A stretch of 64,000 nt of DNA from Oopsacas minuta (lineage: Eukaryota > Porifera > Hexactinellida > Lyssacinosida > Leucopsacidae): assembly GCA_024704765.1 (NCBI GenBank), contig JAKMXF010000338.1:62001-126000 (forward strand), written 5' to 3'. The notes below the pieces were generated by a model. The model saw only the letters and a list, made by a program, of their open reading frames with translations. It was not told where the DNA came from and did no database searches. The translations under genes were made by a program, and so were the position numbers. Each line of letters begins with the position of its first letter. The stretch's first letter is position 1. Positions 1 to 11,447 of the stretch are shown one piece after another.

Positions 1-680
1 CAATGGTTGTCTGATAAAAATAGAAGTTACGAGATTCAAGTGATGACTACAATATAAATAACAATGATTGAGCACTGAAATTTGAAAATTGAGTAGCCAT
101 TTCGTATGTAAAGAAATTTTATGGGACAAAATAAAAGATATGAGCCATTGAGCTGACTCGATTGCGGGACTTGCGAACGCTAAGCGCCCACCTAACCCTT
201 CCTACGGGCGTCTCACCAGACCATACGTGGTCCAATAATTTCTACTCGGACATTCGGTCGTTCGGTTTCATTCACCATAAATAAATTATAAATCTAATCA
301 AACGTTAAGTATAGTTTGGAGCAGACTTAATTAACTTTTGATCATTCAGTCTCGTTGTATACGTAAATCCATCGGGTTGAGTCTATCACGAAACACCTTT
401 TGTGGTGATAAGCTTTGGGAAACCTCGAGATCGAGTAGAAAAGCAAACGCCAAATTTTATGTATCATGCAACCACAACATTAGTTCTGTTTGCACAATAG
501 ATTTCAAGATTTAAGTACAATGACCTTCATTATGGGTTCTAATTGAATATTTAGTAAATAAACAATACCAAATATCTGAGGTGGTCTTAAACATTTTACC
601 TCGACTGTAGTTTGCAGACTCGCCAGTCGGCACAGAAAAAACCCCATAAAGGCAATCATTTTAGTACTGGGCCTACTATG
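1..680. other. No gene recognised
   Basis: AT-rich DNA with stops in all frames. I see no transposase motif, RNA gene or tandem array. It may be old transposon debris or unique intergenic DNA. Confidence 0.5.
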
Positions 681-982
681 AGTACATAGGCGTATCCAGC
701 GTGGTGCTCAGGGTGCTCAAGCACCCCTAAGCTTAGCGATTAATGAATAGCAAACGAGCTTTGCCTAGTTGTACTGCGCGGCTTATAACAGTTTGGGTCC
801 TCTCCATGTGCCCCTTGGGGCACCTCTTATAATTTACCTTAGCCCCCTCATGATAATCCTCGAAACGCTACCGAAGTATTCGATCAGCAGTGACGGATTT
901 AGGATTTTGTTAAGGGTTTCATTTAGCCCGCCTGGAAAGGGGTTTTCAATTGAAACCTCTTTACCCTCTGGATCGGCCACTG
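681..982. repeat. Debris of hAT-type element ends, including a ~95-bp MITE-like unit
   Basis: At 888-982 a short unit starts CAGTGACGGATTTAGG and ends with the reverse complement of CAGTGGCCGATCCAGAGG, the form of hAT terminal repeats also seen at 54188 and 41601 in this window. A further end-like string (GGCGTATCCAG followed by GC-rich AGCACCCC) lies near 688-730. I found no convincing 8-bp target duplication, so the boundaries are approximate. A 104-codon open frame across this region looks like chance. Confidence 0.35.
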
Positions 983-1036
983 CCCAGTATACACTCAATG
1001 GTTTTGAGAAGCTTACCTATATACGCTGTTGGTTAA

Positions 1037-1875
1037 AATTGACCCCAACCATTATCGTATTGACGAAGTGGGGTCAGAATTGACCCCAACCATAATCGTA
1101 TTGACGAAGTGGGGTCAGAATTGACCCCAACCATTATCGTATTGACGAAGTGGGGTCAGAATTGACCCCAACCATTATCGTATTGACGAAGTGGGGTCAG
1201 AATTGACCCCAACCATTGTCATATTGACGAAGTGGGGTCAGAATTGACCCCAACTATTAAGTGGGGTCAGAATTGACCCCAACCATTGTCATATTGACGA
1301 AGTGGGGTCAGAATTGACCCCAACTATTATCGTATTGACGAAGTGGGATCAGAATTGACCCCAACCATTGTCATATTGACGAAGTGGGGTCAGAATTGAC
1401 CCCAACTATAATCGTATTGACGAAGTGGGGTCAGAATTGACCCCAAACAATGTCATATTGACGAAGTGGGGTCAGAATTGACCCCAACTATTATCGTATT
1501 GACGAAGTGGGGTCAGAATTGACCCCAACCATTATCGTATTGACGAAGTGGGGTCAGAATTGACCCCAACTATTATCGTATTGACGAAGTGGGGTCAGAA
1601 TTGACCCCAACCATTATCGTATTGACGAAGTGGGGTCAGAATTGACCCCAACCATAATCGTATTGACGAAGTGGGGTCAGAATTGACCCCAACCATTATC
1701 GTATTGACGAAGTGGGGTCAGAATTGACCCCAACCATTATCGTATTGACGAAGTGGGGTCAGAATTGACCCCAACCTTTATCGTATTGACGAAGTGGGGT
1801 CAGAACTGACCCCAACCATTGTCATATTGACGAAGTGGGGTCAGAATTGACCCAAAATTTAATGGGGTCATTATT
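1037..1875. repeat. Tandem array of a 41-bp unit with an internal hairpin
   Basis: About 20 head-to-tail copies of a 41-bp unit. Each unit contains GGGGTCAGAATTGACCCC, two 7-base inverted arms (GGGGTCA and TGACCCC) around GAAT. Variation between units is mainly ATTATCGTA versus ATTGTCATA versus ATAATCGTA in the linker. One unit near 1250-1275 is shortened to about 29 bp. The last unit degenerates near 1855-1880 into a variant GGGGTCATTATTGACCCC. The array ends beside a mariner fragment. Confidence 0.95.
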
Positions 1876-1888
1876 GACCCCACATAGT

Positions 1889-2090
1889 CTACCGAAAGTT
1901 AAGCATTTCATGGCACCATTTCACTCGATTCTGCTCCTGCTCAGGATGAAGCTGATGTGGGATCCAACGGGCGCCAAGTTTACGTAGCTGAAGGGATTGG
2001 ATTAAAGCGATGTGCACTGCCCCGGATGAAATGCAAATTTCGTGCTGAATCATCTCATATGTAGCATTTAGGTCTGCTATCACCATGTTC
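1889..2090 (-). pseudogene. Mariner transposase N-terminal fragment
   Basis: The 65-codon minus-strand frame carries the second helix-turn-helix and linker typical of mariner/SETMAR transposases: an ISSGAVH segment followed by KLGARWIPHQL and a WCHEML stretch. The DDD catalytic domain is absent; downstream lies the 41-bp tandem array. Other mariner copies lie at 44793-46129, 46767-47640 and 50673-51979, so this is one of several families here. A truncated, non-functional remnant. Confidence 0.7.
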
Positions 2091-2344
2091 CCAAATGCCT
2101 CAACAATTCACCCTGTAACAGCCTATGGGGTGTTCTAGGGCGGGGTCGGTCTTCAAGACGAAAATTCCCACACATACATTCTGTCTACCACTTTTTCACT
2201 TTTACCGCAGATGCCTTGTTTTTGGAAAAGCTGTACAGAAATTTTCGTGAAATTCTTTTATTGCGTTCAAAAGTTGGAACTGAAAAAGTATTGTCGCACG
2301 AATATAGACACTGGTACGTTATCAATAGCATTTTGTATCACTCT

Positions 2345-2580
2345 TCATTACCATGGGCCAATGAAGTTCCCATAGAATAGGAGAAGTATAATGAATCTTT
2401 TGACAATCATGATCAAAAGAGTAGAAGCATTTTGAATTTGGTAAAATTATAGAATGTTACACCTCTAACTTTCTTCAAGACGGTAGAAATCGCAATATGA
2501 GCCATTATAGAGCCTGTTGTGAGATGAAGATTGAGCTAGAGATTTCTATAATCGGTCAAGAAACAAAATGTTATAGCAAT
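2345..2580 (-). pseudogene. LINE reverse-transcriptase 3' fragment (dispersed repeat)
   Basis: About 225 bp, beginning CCATGGGCCAATGAAGTTCC, matches in reverse orientation the segment at 30330-30552, at roughly 80 percent identity by eye. The other copy continues into a jockey/CR1-like reverse transcriptase C terminus, so this stretch should be the same LINE part on the minus strand, broken by stops. The remainder of 2091-2820 holds nothing I recognise. Confidence 0.55.
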
Positions 2581-2820
2581 TCTAGCTTATAAGCCAAAGT
2601 CTATGAGGAAAAATTGCAACTTCATTGAAGCCAAATATATTACAATAATAGTGTTGCAAATAGCATAGTAGTATGCAGACAATGAACAATATACCTAATT
2701 AGCATTCCAATGTCTAAGTAATTTGTGTTACGTATTAATCAATCTCTTAAATCTCCAAGTAAATACATATATTTAGTAAACATACAATCTGCAATGATAG
2801 ATTATTTTTAATTATAACTA

Positions 2821-4001
2821 CAGGGTGTTTCACAATTGATGTCGTGTTATACAATATTACATAACTAATAGAATACTAGATATATTACTACAATTATTTG
2901 CCAATATATCCACTACTAAGTTCAATACACTTATGGATTCGTTTTGGTATTCCATCCATCAATTTATCCAAAACCTCTGGTGAAATATTGGATCATGCTG
3001 TTTTCAGTAGATTTTCCAACATTTTTATGTCTTTTATCTCACCTATTGAATCTAGATCATCTTTCAAAATCGACCATATGTTCTCAATGGGACTCAAGTC
3101 TGGAGAGTTGGCTGGCGAGGTACCTTTCGCCCAAAAACTCTTTAGGTTACTTCTCAACCAATTTTGTGTCATGTTTGCCGTGTGAGCTGGAGCGCCATCT
3201 TGTTGAAATATCGCACGGGACATATTTTTTAACATTTTCCTCTCAACAACTGTGCCTCTTTCTCGCTTTCTGTTCATTGTAGACATTAAAGTTTTACCCA
3301 GTATCTCACTAACATAGTACTCTGCAGATACAGTTTGTCCAACGAGAATGAAATGTAACTCCGACAGTGCACGATGTGACATCATACCCCATACTTGAAT
3401 TTTCTTTGGAAATTTCACCATCTGAACTGGCTCGACATCCAATGCGTTTCTCGCCCAAACACAATCATTTTCCTGTTTGGGGGATGATTTAACTCAAACG
3501 GTGATTCATCTGTAAATAATATGTTTTCCAATCATTTGCTGTCCAATTGACACGTTCTTTACAAAATTTTAACCTAGCAGCCATGTTTTTCTCTGTTATC
3601 AACGGCTGCCGCGGGCGTTTGTAAGATTTTTTACGGCCACGTCCCCCTTTGTTTTCTATTGTCAAATCATTCTTGAAAAGTCGCCACCAACGCTGAACTG
3701 TACGGATATTAACTCCAAGTTTAAGAGACACAAACTTCTGAGAAGAGCCAGCTTGTAGCATGCCAACAGCCTGTGAGCGAATCATGATACTGTATTCTTT
3801 CACCATTATACTATGCAAATAAATAGCCCAATTTGGATATGGAAATAGAAGCTATAAAATGTTTCGATTGATGAATGAAATAATTACTTAATAGAACCCT
3901 GTAAGATTAATTACGATTGCAAGTTTAAATACACAGATATTATTGTATGGGCGCATAATAAACAAATTTAGAAATTACGATATCAATTGTGAAACACCCT
4001 G
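2821..4001 (-). mobile_element. Tc1-like element, complete but decayed
   Basis: Terminal inverted repeats start CAGGGTGTTTCACAATTGAT at the left; the right end is its reverse complement with one change within the first 24 bases. A TA lies immediately left (2819-2820); the matching TA on the right has decayed to CA. Length 1181 bp. Related but not identical elements lie at 32551 and 61295. Confidence 0.85.
2993..3818 (-). pseudogene. Tc1-like DD34E transposase, frameshifted
   Basis: Read on the minus strand: an N-terminal helix-turn-helix (IRSQAVGMLQAG through IRTVQRWW) at 3818-3600, then the first catalytic block FTDESPFEL in a shifted frame near 3510, then FQQDGAPAHTA (second Asp) and SPDLSPIENIW (Glu) in the 149-codon frame at 3442-2993. 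At least two frameshifts, near 3525 and 3445, separate these blocks. All three catalytic residues can still be seen. The protein would cut and paste its own element at TA sites; as written it cannot be made. Confidence 0.85.
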
Positions 4002-4956
4002 CATAGAATGGAAATATAAGTATTTTTTTGAATATATTTAAAATGCTTCATTTTACCAACAAATCTATGCAAATTTCTTATAGATTTTCGCCTGTCATTT
4101 CAGCCAACACTTGTTGACATTTACCAACAAAAGGTTCCATATTGTGTGATATACTGCAAGTAATGGCATTCTACTCGCTATCAACTGAACAAATTTGGAA
4201 CAATATGAAATAATAACTGTATAATATTGTCATACAAACTACTTTTAAATGGTATTAGCTTATGGCATGTTCCAATACTTGAACAACTAAAATTATTTTG
4301 ATTCTCACGTAAATATCTAGCAACTATGAAAAACTAGTAATTAGCATGCAAGAGATTGTATCTAAGTAACAGTATATTGGTTTCATATTTCTATTTTCAA
4401 GTTGCTAATTGGATTGTCACCATATTTCTTTCTCTAGCAATATTCAGCGAAGTATGTATCCAGGAGCTCGGGGTTTGGTGGCCATGGATTTTCTCATCTT
4501 TTTCTTGGCTTGACCCCAAATGCTTTCTATTGTTTGTGTGTGAATCTCTGTTCCAGGGACCACAAATTGGATACTGTGAGTAACAGTCAAATGGGTGAAA
4601 GTAGCTGGTAGAATAACATTGTATGAAGCCCATTCATCGCATAGAACAGGGGTTCTTGATCATTTTGAAGTGACGGGCCCCTATGAAGATCTGGTGAAAG
4701 CTATGGACTCCTCTCCAGAAACTGACAAAACTAAATAATGCGTTAAGTTGGCACAATTTTATTATTCACTCGCATGATAAATCTGATGAAAACTATGGTG
4801 TTTTGAATTATTAGTTATTTAGTATATTAGTAAATGTGTATAATTCAGAATTAGTATGTTATGATAATCGCGAGAAAAAAATATTCCTTATTTAAATAGA
4901 ATGCAAAGTTTGCAAAGTAGATGAAACTTCTTTTCTGCTGGAAGTGACAGAGCTTT

Positions 4957-6747
4957 TCAGTGTGAAGACTGTTGTTGTTTTGCTTCAATAAGGAGATGAA
5001 ATACTGGGATGATATTTGATAAAACAATACACATGTCATGTTGGACATCCAATCGATTTCTATTTTTTGTTTTAATGTTAAAAAGTCCTGAAAATCCTGA
5101 CTCACAAAGGTAAATGGTTGCGAACGGTATCAAAGCTTTCATAGCTCGTTTAGCGAGACGAGGGTAGGCTTGTGTCAATGAACACCAAAACTCTTCCAGA
5201 CTCTTCGAATTGAATTCACAATGTAACATTTCCTTTGTTTTTAAGTCAATAATATCATCTTTGGCAAGGCCTGAATCATCAATTGAGTTAACATCAGTAG
5301 AAAAGGGATAACGAAACAATGTTTCAACTTTTAGATCACCTGAAAAGAAATAACCTGTAAATGAATTCTGTAGTGTATCCAGGTGTTCGCACATTTCATT
5401 CCGAAGAGAGGCTGAGAGGGGTTTGTTTCTCTCGACTCCATCATGCTGAAGCACTTCCTCCAGCATTGAAAAGTTCGCATAGTTGCCTACCTCGAGTCTC
5501 GTCTTCCATAAGCCCAACTTTCCCAGCAAAGCTTGTAGCCTTTCAGCAGCATCCACAATGTAGATTTCGGGTACTTGGATTAAAAGATTTACCTCATTCA
5601 TATGGCCAAATATGTCTGCTATATAAGCCAAGCCATGAATGAATTCCACGCTGTTAAAATGTTCTAAGAGTGGGCTCTCTTTTTCTTTCAGAAAGAACAA
5701 AACTTATGTCCTAAGTGCCATCAAACTCTTCAAGATTTTTCCTCTGGTAAGCCAGTGAACTTCTGTGTGATAGAAAAGTATTTCATATTCTGATCCTATT
5801 TCTTGACAAAGCTCCTTGAATATACGATGATTTAGGGCGCTGGTTCTGATGAAGTTGATGACTTTCACCACGGTAGACAAAACCTCTTTGAGAAATATTG
5901 GAAGAGTTTTTGATGCCATTGCATGTAGATGTATGAAACAGTGAGTCACAGTTACATTGGGAACTTCTTTCTTCACCAAATAAGCAAAACCAGATTTACT
6001 GCCAAGCATCGCAGGTGCTCCATCTCTACACAGACTACCAAACTTTTTCTTCCAATCAAAGTTTTGCATAGCAAAGAAGCTTTGGACTTTTTCAAAAATC
6101 TCGGTGGCCTTTGTAGTTTGCATAAGTGGTCACAAAAAGGACCTCATCTTTAATGGCTTCGACTTGCGCATAGCGGACGAAAACAAGTAGCTGGCTACAC
6201 TGAGTGTTGTCTGTAGTTTCATCAAGTTGCATACTGAAAGAAAATGGTGTGACTGCTAGTTCCTTAATGATTTGTTTCAAAATATTTAAGGAAATATCAA
6301 CTTTTCGGAAATGTATGACATCATTTGACAAAGGCACTGCTTCTATTTTATTCCTTTGCTCCAATCCACAAATAAGTTCGAACGTGTTCAGAGCACATGA
6401 GTTTAGTAAAGTTTCACAAATCGAATGAGGTTTCTTTGCTTGGCGATGCGATAAGCAACTTTATAAGATGCTTCGAGGCAAGGCTTCTGTGTTGAACAAA
6501 ATGCAAGTTTTGTAAAATCCCAGTCTTCTCAAATCTTGCTTTCTTGCACGAAAACTATCCACATCGTAAGTTGCATAATCAGGATGTACAGCTGTGGGTG
6601 CTCCCTAAATTTAGCAGGCTTCAAACTTCCATTTGCAAGAACGATGCCACACGAAACACACTGAGGCTCTTGTGTCCCATCACGTTCGGTAATGTAAGTA
6701 AAACCAAACGATACATAGGATTCATCGTACTTCCTATTCTTCGACAT
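4957..6747 (-). pseudogene. hAT (Buster/ZBED5-like) transposase, several frameshifts
   Basis: Starts at the ATG at 6747, 8 bp from the nested Tc1. The N terminus (KYDESYVSFGFTYI, then CVSCGIVLANGSLKPAKFREH) is the BED-type zinc finger start of ZBED5/FAM200-like hAT proteins. Downstream pieces give LDETTDNTQCSQLLVFVRY (first catalytic block), CRDGAPAMLGSKSGF (second block), HWLTRGKIL, and a C terminus ending near 4957. Breaks lie near 6600, 6430-6480, 6110 and 5703, so at least four lesions. Product would bind the element ends and excise it; this copy is dead. Confidence 0.85.
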
Positions 6748-6756
6748 AATGAACTA

Positions 6757-8109
6757 CAGTGCCTGTCAAAAAGAATTGCTCAAAATGAATGTATACAGTA
6801 TAGTAAATGTCAAATTGTATACACTGACCAGATAGTTGAATTCTTGCGAAACCATACTCAGCAGTATGTATTTTGACAAGTAACACACCAACACAGCTAA
6901 TCCATTCATTATATTTGCACAACTTACAGTTTTTATTTTGTATTCTTTTTTTCCAATTTATCTGTTTTTATCGAATTTTCAATGCCTTCTAAACCCCGAA
7001 TTTCCATTGAAAATCGAGCCAAGCTGATCCTACTTTCAGAAAGTGGCCATACTCAGAGGGAGGTAACTAAAATGGTTGGGTGTAGCGAAAAAAGTGTAGC
7101 CAAGATCCTTAAGAAACACAGGCTGACTGGCACGGTAAGAGACCTCGCTATTCCGGGTAGGCCTCGTGTCACAACCAAAAGGCAAGACAATTTATTGGTC
7201 AGAAAATGCAAAAAGGATCGATTTAAGACTGCAACTCAGATCAAAGCTGAAGTGTTATCAGAATATTCGATAAAACTTTCCACTTCAACAGTTCAGAGAA
7301 GGTTACGAGGGGCTGGACTGTTCGGACGAAACCGCGAAGGAAGCCCCGCCTTACTATCAAGCACAAAAGAGACCGACTTTCCTTCGCAAGATCGCACAAG
7401 AATTGGAATACTGAAGAATGGGCAAGAGTTGTGTTCAGTGACGAATCTAGGTTCCTTCTGTATACTAATGACGGGAGAGCCTACGTCAGGAGGATGAAAG
7501 GGGAGGAGTTCTCAGAGAGGTGTCTTCAAAAAACTTGCAAGTTTAGTGGAGGTGGCATCATGGTTTGGGGATGCTTTTGCTGGAGTGGCGTAGGACTCTT
7601 GTGGAAAGTATCTGGGAAACTCAAGACAAATTCCTACATTGATATATTGGAAAATGCACTAATCCCAAGCGTTGATTTGCATTCTCTACATTCTGACTGG
7701 ACCTTTCAGCAAGACAACGCCCCATGCCATAAGTCAAAGGGTACTAAGCAATGGTTTGGTGAGCAAAAAATAGAGGTTATGAATTGGCCTGCTCAGTCAC
7801 CTGATCCAAATCCGATTGAGAATCTCTGGGATCACATTTCCCTCAGAATTCAAGAGAAAAGCCCATCCAACCACTCAGAGTTATGGAATGCCATATTAAG
7901 CACTTGGGATAGCATCGACATTAACAGGCTACATACTCTAATTGAGAGTATGCCGCAAAGATGTAAAGCTGTAATTCAAGCAAGAGGAGGTACTACTAAA
8001 TACTAACAACAATTTACTTGATTATAATAAAGCATTATTGTTAAAATCAGTCATAGATATAAGAATTTGGGGTAAATTTATTCTGAGCAATTCTTTTTGA
8101 CCGGCACTG
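6757..8109 (+). mobile_element. Tc1-like element nested in the hAT
   Basis: Inverted ends start CAGTGCCTGTCAAAAAGAAT at the left and CAGTGCCGGTCAAAAAGAAT (reverse complement) at the right, with TA at 6755-6756 and 8110-8111. Length 1353 bp. It landed 8 bp upstream of the start codon of the hAT transposase, between that gene and its element end. Confidence 0.95.
6982..8006 (+). pseudogene. Tc1-like DD34E transposase with a single frameshift
   Basis: The ATG at 6982 opens a paired-type DNA-binding region (NRAKLILLSESGHTQREV, then SEKSVAKILKKHRLTG and GRPRVTT), followed by a second helix-turn-helix ending RRLRGAGLFG. A one-base loss in a short A run near 7333 shifts the frame; the catalytic domain continues in the next frame with FSDESRF (Asp 1), FQQDNAPCHKS (Asp 2) and SPDPNPIENLWD (Glu), and ends at TAA at 8004. 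Apart from that one lesion it is full length for the family (about 340 residues), so it is one of the younger Tc1 copies here. Confidence 0.93.
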
Positions 8110-8957
8110 TAGATGAACCATAATCTATATTATCTAATTTGCACGGTATGGACCTCCGATTAAGAAACCCTGGCATAGAATTATAGTACCGGTTTAATAT
8201 ATTATTCTATAATGGGAATCAATGTAGAAGCTGATCAATCTTCAACTGTAACCATGAAAGCTGCTTTGGTCACTCTATTAATCCTACCAAACACCCCTTT
8301 TCCAGATAGTTGCCTCCTCCATGGTACTTTCTTTTCCCAAACTTGCTTTCATCGATCTCAACGATGTACCTATGCCCTCCGATTTGTTCTGGATTAGAGA
8401 GATATATCTCCACACAGATATCCCTCAAGAAATTAATCTAATCCATGATGGTGTTTGGAGACCACTTAAGATTTAGGGTTAAAAAATATGTACTTTGTAG
8501 TCCTTCTGCCCAAAAATACAAAATTCCACCAACTGAGTAAGAAGAATATTCCATCCTCAAAGAATGATCCTTCTCGTAGGATGCAAATTTCTTATATCAC
8601 TAAAATCTCCCTTCGTGCACCCTAGAAAATACGCCTTCCGGCATGTTTGCCTCGCATTTACATCTCATATCTCTTGGTTATAATCCGTGAATCCTCAACC
8701 AATCGATACAATTGTCACGATTGATGGCTATCCTTAAGAATAATTCCTTCAATCTAATCTCATCGACGATCGGAAAAGATGTAGATATCATTACAGGTTT
8801 GTATAAGGGAGTAGCTATGAAATTATATTGTCTTCATGGTTTCACCCCTTCAGGTAATAGATCGATTCGGGAATGTTCTGTAGGAAAATAGGCATCCTAA
8901 CTCCTGTTTTTCCAACCAACCAGTAGCACTTATTTGCCCTAAGGAGACTATTGACAC

Positions 8958-11447
8958 TAGTGATATTGAACGAATATCATTTAAAATAATCGGTTTTCGA
9001 ATAGTTAATTCGCAAAGTAACTGATTAATCGGTTATAATCGGTTAAACGCAATTATCATTATATTCTGTCTTTAATTGCTAGTACTCTCCTATATTTTAA
9101 TTTATCAAATGAAATCAAATTAGATATAATAATGAGTGAATGGCTAATAATGAAGAAATCCTAAAATCTAATAATGTATTATTACTTTCTCTTGCTTCTT
9201 GAAATAAGACTTTAAGATCATTAAGCTATCAACCGAGTTTTCACTCAACCGTGATCTCAACTTCGTCACAAAAGTCCTGCTGCTGAGAAAGCACGTTCTG
9301 TCTCAATGCTTGTCGGAGGAATTGTATTCAGTACTCCCTCTATAGAAGAAATATTTTTGGATTTGTCTCCAGTGGCTTCAAATAAGGCCATTTCCTTTAT
9401 CAGAGATAGAAATCCAATATCTACTTTCGGGGTTCTTAAATGAGTTGTAGAATTTTGTATTGCTCTTTTAATTGGTCAGCGAGTAATATCGGTTAGCTAC
9501 CTATTTCAACGTCTTCAATGTCTTCCGAAGTCTCCTCAGAATTTAAATTACACTATCGAATTGTTCAGTTCCATGCTGTGAATACATTTGTGAAAGGATC
9601 ATTTTCATTGTCTTTTGCGCTTCTTTTCTTTTAATACACGGATCCTCGCTTATCGAATCAGGATTCAATAAATATTTCACAAGATTGATTAGATTAGATT
9701 GCCGCCTCTCGTCATATCTTTGTCTTAGGTTCTGCAATAATTGTAGGAGAACTCTGAACCAACCATTTCAAGTTTCTGGAACATAAAATAGAGTATCCCT
9801 TCTGCACTGAGTAAATTTGCGTCACGCTGGCATAGAGCAGATAGTCCCATTTCGACGTGTTTTAAACAACTGCAAATGTTTTCCAACACTTGCCAATTAA
9901 GTTCACAAACTTCCATGTTTAAATTGAAGTCGAACATTGCTCTGCATAGTGGTTTTCTTACAGTTAACAATCGATTCATCATACCAATTAAGCTATTCCA
10001 ACTAGTTTTGCAATCCATGACTAGATTTACAGCTTTTCGAAACCTTCCTTTATGTACGACTGAAGTACTTCATTTTTTCATAGGGACTTCCTAAATATAT
10101 GAACGATATTTTGAAACTTAACGATAACAGTTTCTATATTTATTTTCAAAGGCGGGATAGACATGTCTTCATCAATTTCACCATCATCTTCATGTGAGAA
10201 AATTGATTCACCCTCAGTATCTTCTGCACCACAACGGCCATCATTATATGAGTCAGAGATAGTCGACTGAATTTGAGATGTGCCAATTGGCTCTTCGTCC
10301 GTTCCTTCATCATAAATAGGAATCCTATTCTTGGAGTATAATACTGCAACTACTGCTAAATGTACCCCGTGAGCCAAACAAAGTTGCTGTTGAATACCAC
10401 TTGGTCTTCCCATCTTCATCATCACAGGGGTTCCATCACAGGTGATGCTAACAATATGCTTCTGCAGCTCAATATTGAATTCAATCAATATCCTTTCCAA
10501 AAGCTCAAGAACCTTCTCAGCTGGCATCTTTCCATAAATACACTTCATTCCAAGGTTCCAAAAGTTATTGATGCTATGTATATTGACATTCATATATCGT
10601 TTATTTTGGATAGAAGTATATTCGTCCAAGGACACGCTCATCCTTTTCCATTAGCAGGTAAAAACTGTAACTGAGAAGTGATTACTCCCTTAACATGATT
10701 TGCATAACTCCAAACCATTCTTGAAACTGTAGGATGGTCTGGAATTGGGGTGAAACCCTTTTCTTGTAACGAAGAACGGATAAATTTACTTTGGCTGATT
10801 TTTAGATAACTGAAACAATCCCCTGCAGCTAACCTAGCAATTACCTCATCCAAACTTTGTTTTTTGGAAAATAATGGTAACAAACTTTGAGTACTATGTT
10901 TCTTCGAAGGGGGTTCGTTGTCAGAAATGTGATTCAGGCACAATTGGATGTTATATGTCAAAAGATGATTTCTTAACCTAGTAGTTGTACTGCCTTTACA
11001 ACTTACATTCTTCTTACAAATAAGGCATTTGGCTTCTTCCCCATATTTCACAAAATGTTTCCACACCTCAGACCTTTTAGCGATAATATCGTACAGTATT
11101 GTAAGTATAGAAGTAACGATTTATAGAAAAGCTAGAAGATTCAAAATTATACAGTAAAAATACGTTTACAGATAATTATACAAATAAATATGCATATCGC
11201 CATATATCTATGAACTACTATATATAGCAATTAGGTCTCTAGCCGTTAAAACATTATTCAAGAATACATAGAATGACAATTGTGTGATTTTTTAATAGAA
11301 ATTCCAATAGAAATTTTATTGTGACTAAAACGTGAAATTGTGAAAATAACAGATTAATCGAAATAGAATAATCGGTTATCGTTAATAAGTAAAAATTCAA
11401 TAAATCGATTAAATAATCCAATATTTACTAATCGGTTACCATCACTA
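8958..11447 (-). mobile_element. hAT element inserted in the RAG1-like gene
   Basis: Ends read TAGTGATATTGAACG at the left and the reverse complement of TAGTGATGGTAACCGATTAG at the right. The flanking octamers ATTGACAC (8950-8957) and ATTGACCT (11448-11455) match at 6 of 8 positions, as expected for an old 8-bp hAT duplication. Excision with one octamer restores the RAG1-like frame. Subterminal AATCGGTTA motifs recur near both ends. Confidence 0.85.
9168..11066 (-). pseudogene. hAT transposase (BED-finger, ZBED1/Hermes-like), decayed
   Basis: From 11066: a BED zinc finger (WKHFVKYGEEAKCLICKKNV, then TTRLRNHL), KGFTPIPDHPTVSRM, then the RNase-H-like core in a second frame with SVSLDEYTS (first Asp block) and ITCDGTPVMMKMG (second), then LCLAHGVHLAV. 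Further pieces at 10018-9725 and 9737-9543 give the insertion domain. The C-terminal dimerisation region is seen at 9290-9168 as ERAFSAAG, LRSRLSENSVDSLMILKSYF and a TAG at 9168. Multiple frameshifts separate the parts; residue order is complete from BED finger to dimer domain. Confidence 0.8.

Larger units (their letters stand above)
4647..8172 (-). mobile_element. Buster/ZBED5-like hAT element carrying a nested Tc1
   Basis: The ends CAGGGGTTCTTGATC (left) and the reverse complement of CAGGGTTTCTTAATC (right) are flanked by a perfect 8-bp duplication GCATAGAA at 4639-4646 and 8173-8180. Without the nested Tc1 (6757-8109 plus TA) the element is about 2.17 kb. It sits inside a Merlin transposase gene. 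Confidence 0.93.
4440..8791 (-). pseudogene. Merlin-type transposase gene split by a nested hAT
   Basis: The 5' part runs from an ATG at 8791 to 8181. It shows a short N-terminal segment (DNCIDWLRIHGL), a Cys-containing stretch (MRCKCEANM), then IGGHRYIVEIDESKFGKRK, the first catalytic block of Merlin/IS1595 (ISXO2-like) transposases, followed by TKAAFMVTVED and STLIPIIE. The 3' part resumes at 4638: a DEWASYN block (second Asp), HLTVTHSIQFV and THTQTIESIWGQAKKK-like sequence with the final Glu (seen as HTQTIESIWG). The gap is exactly the hAT at 4647-8172 with its 8-bp duplication. In-frame stops and at least one frameshift (near 8560) show decay. I could not define the Merlin terminal repeats. 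Confidence 0.8.

Noticed and set aside
769-1083. 104-codon plus-strand open frame running into the 41-bp repeat
   Set aside because: No motif, and it overlaps hAT end debris and the start of the tandem array; it looks like a chance frame.
1037-1875. CRISPR-like array
   Set aside because: Units are continuous 41-bp repeats without unique spacers, in animal DNA; it is a minisatellite.
5361-5642. 93-codon plus-strand frame (and similar plus frames at 6544-6876)
   Set aside because: Antisense to the hAT transposase; no independent motif.
4324-8822. CTATGAAA at 4324-4331 and 8815-8822 as the Merlin target duplication
   Set aside because: The eight bases match, but the sequences just inside do not form inverted repeats, so this may be chance.
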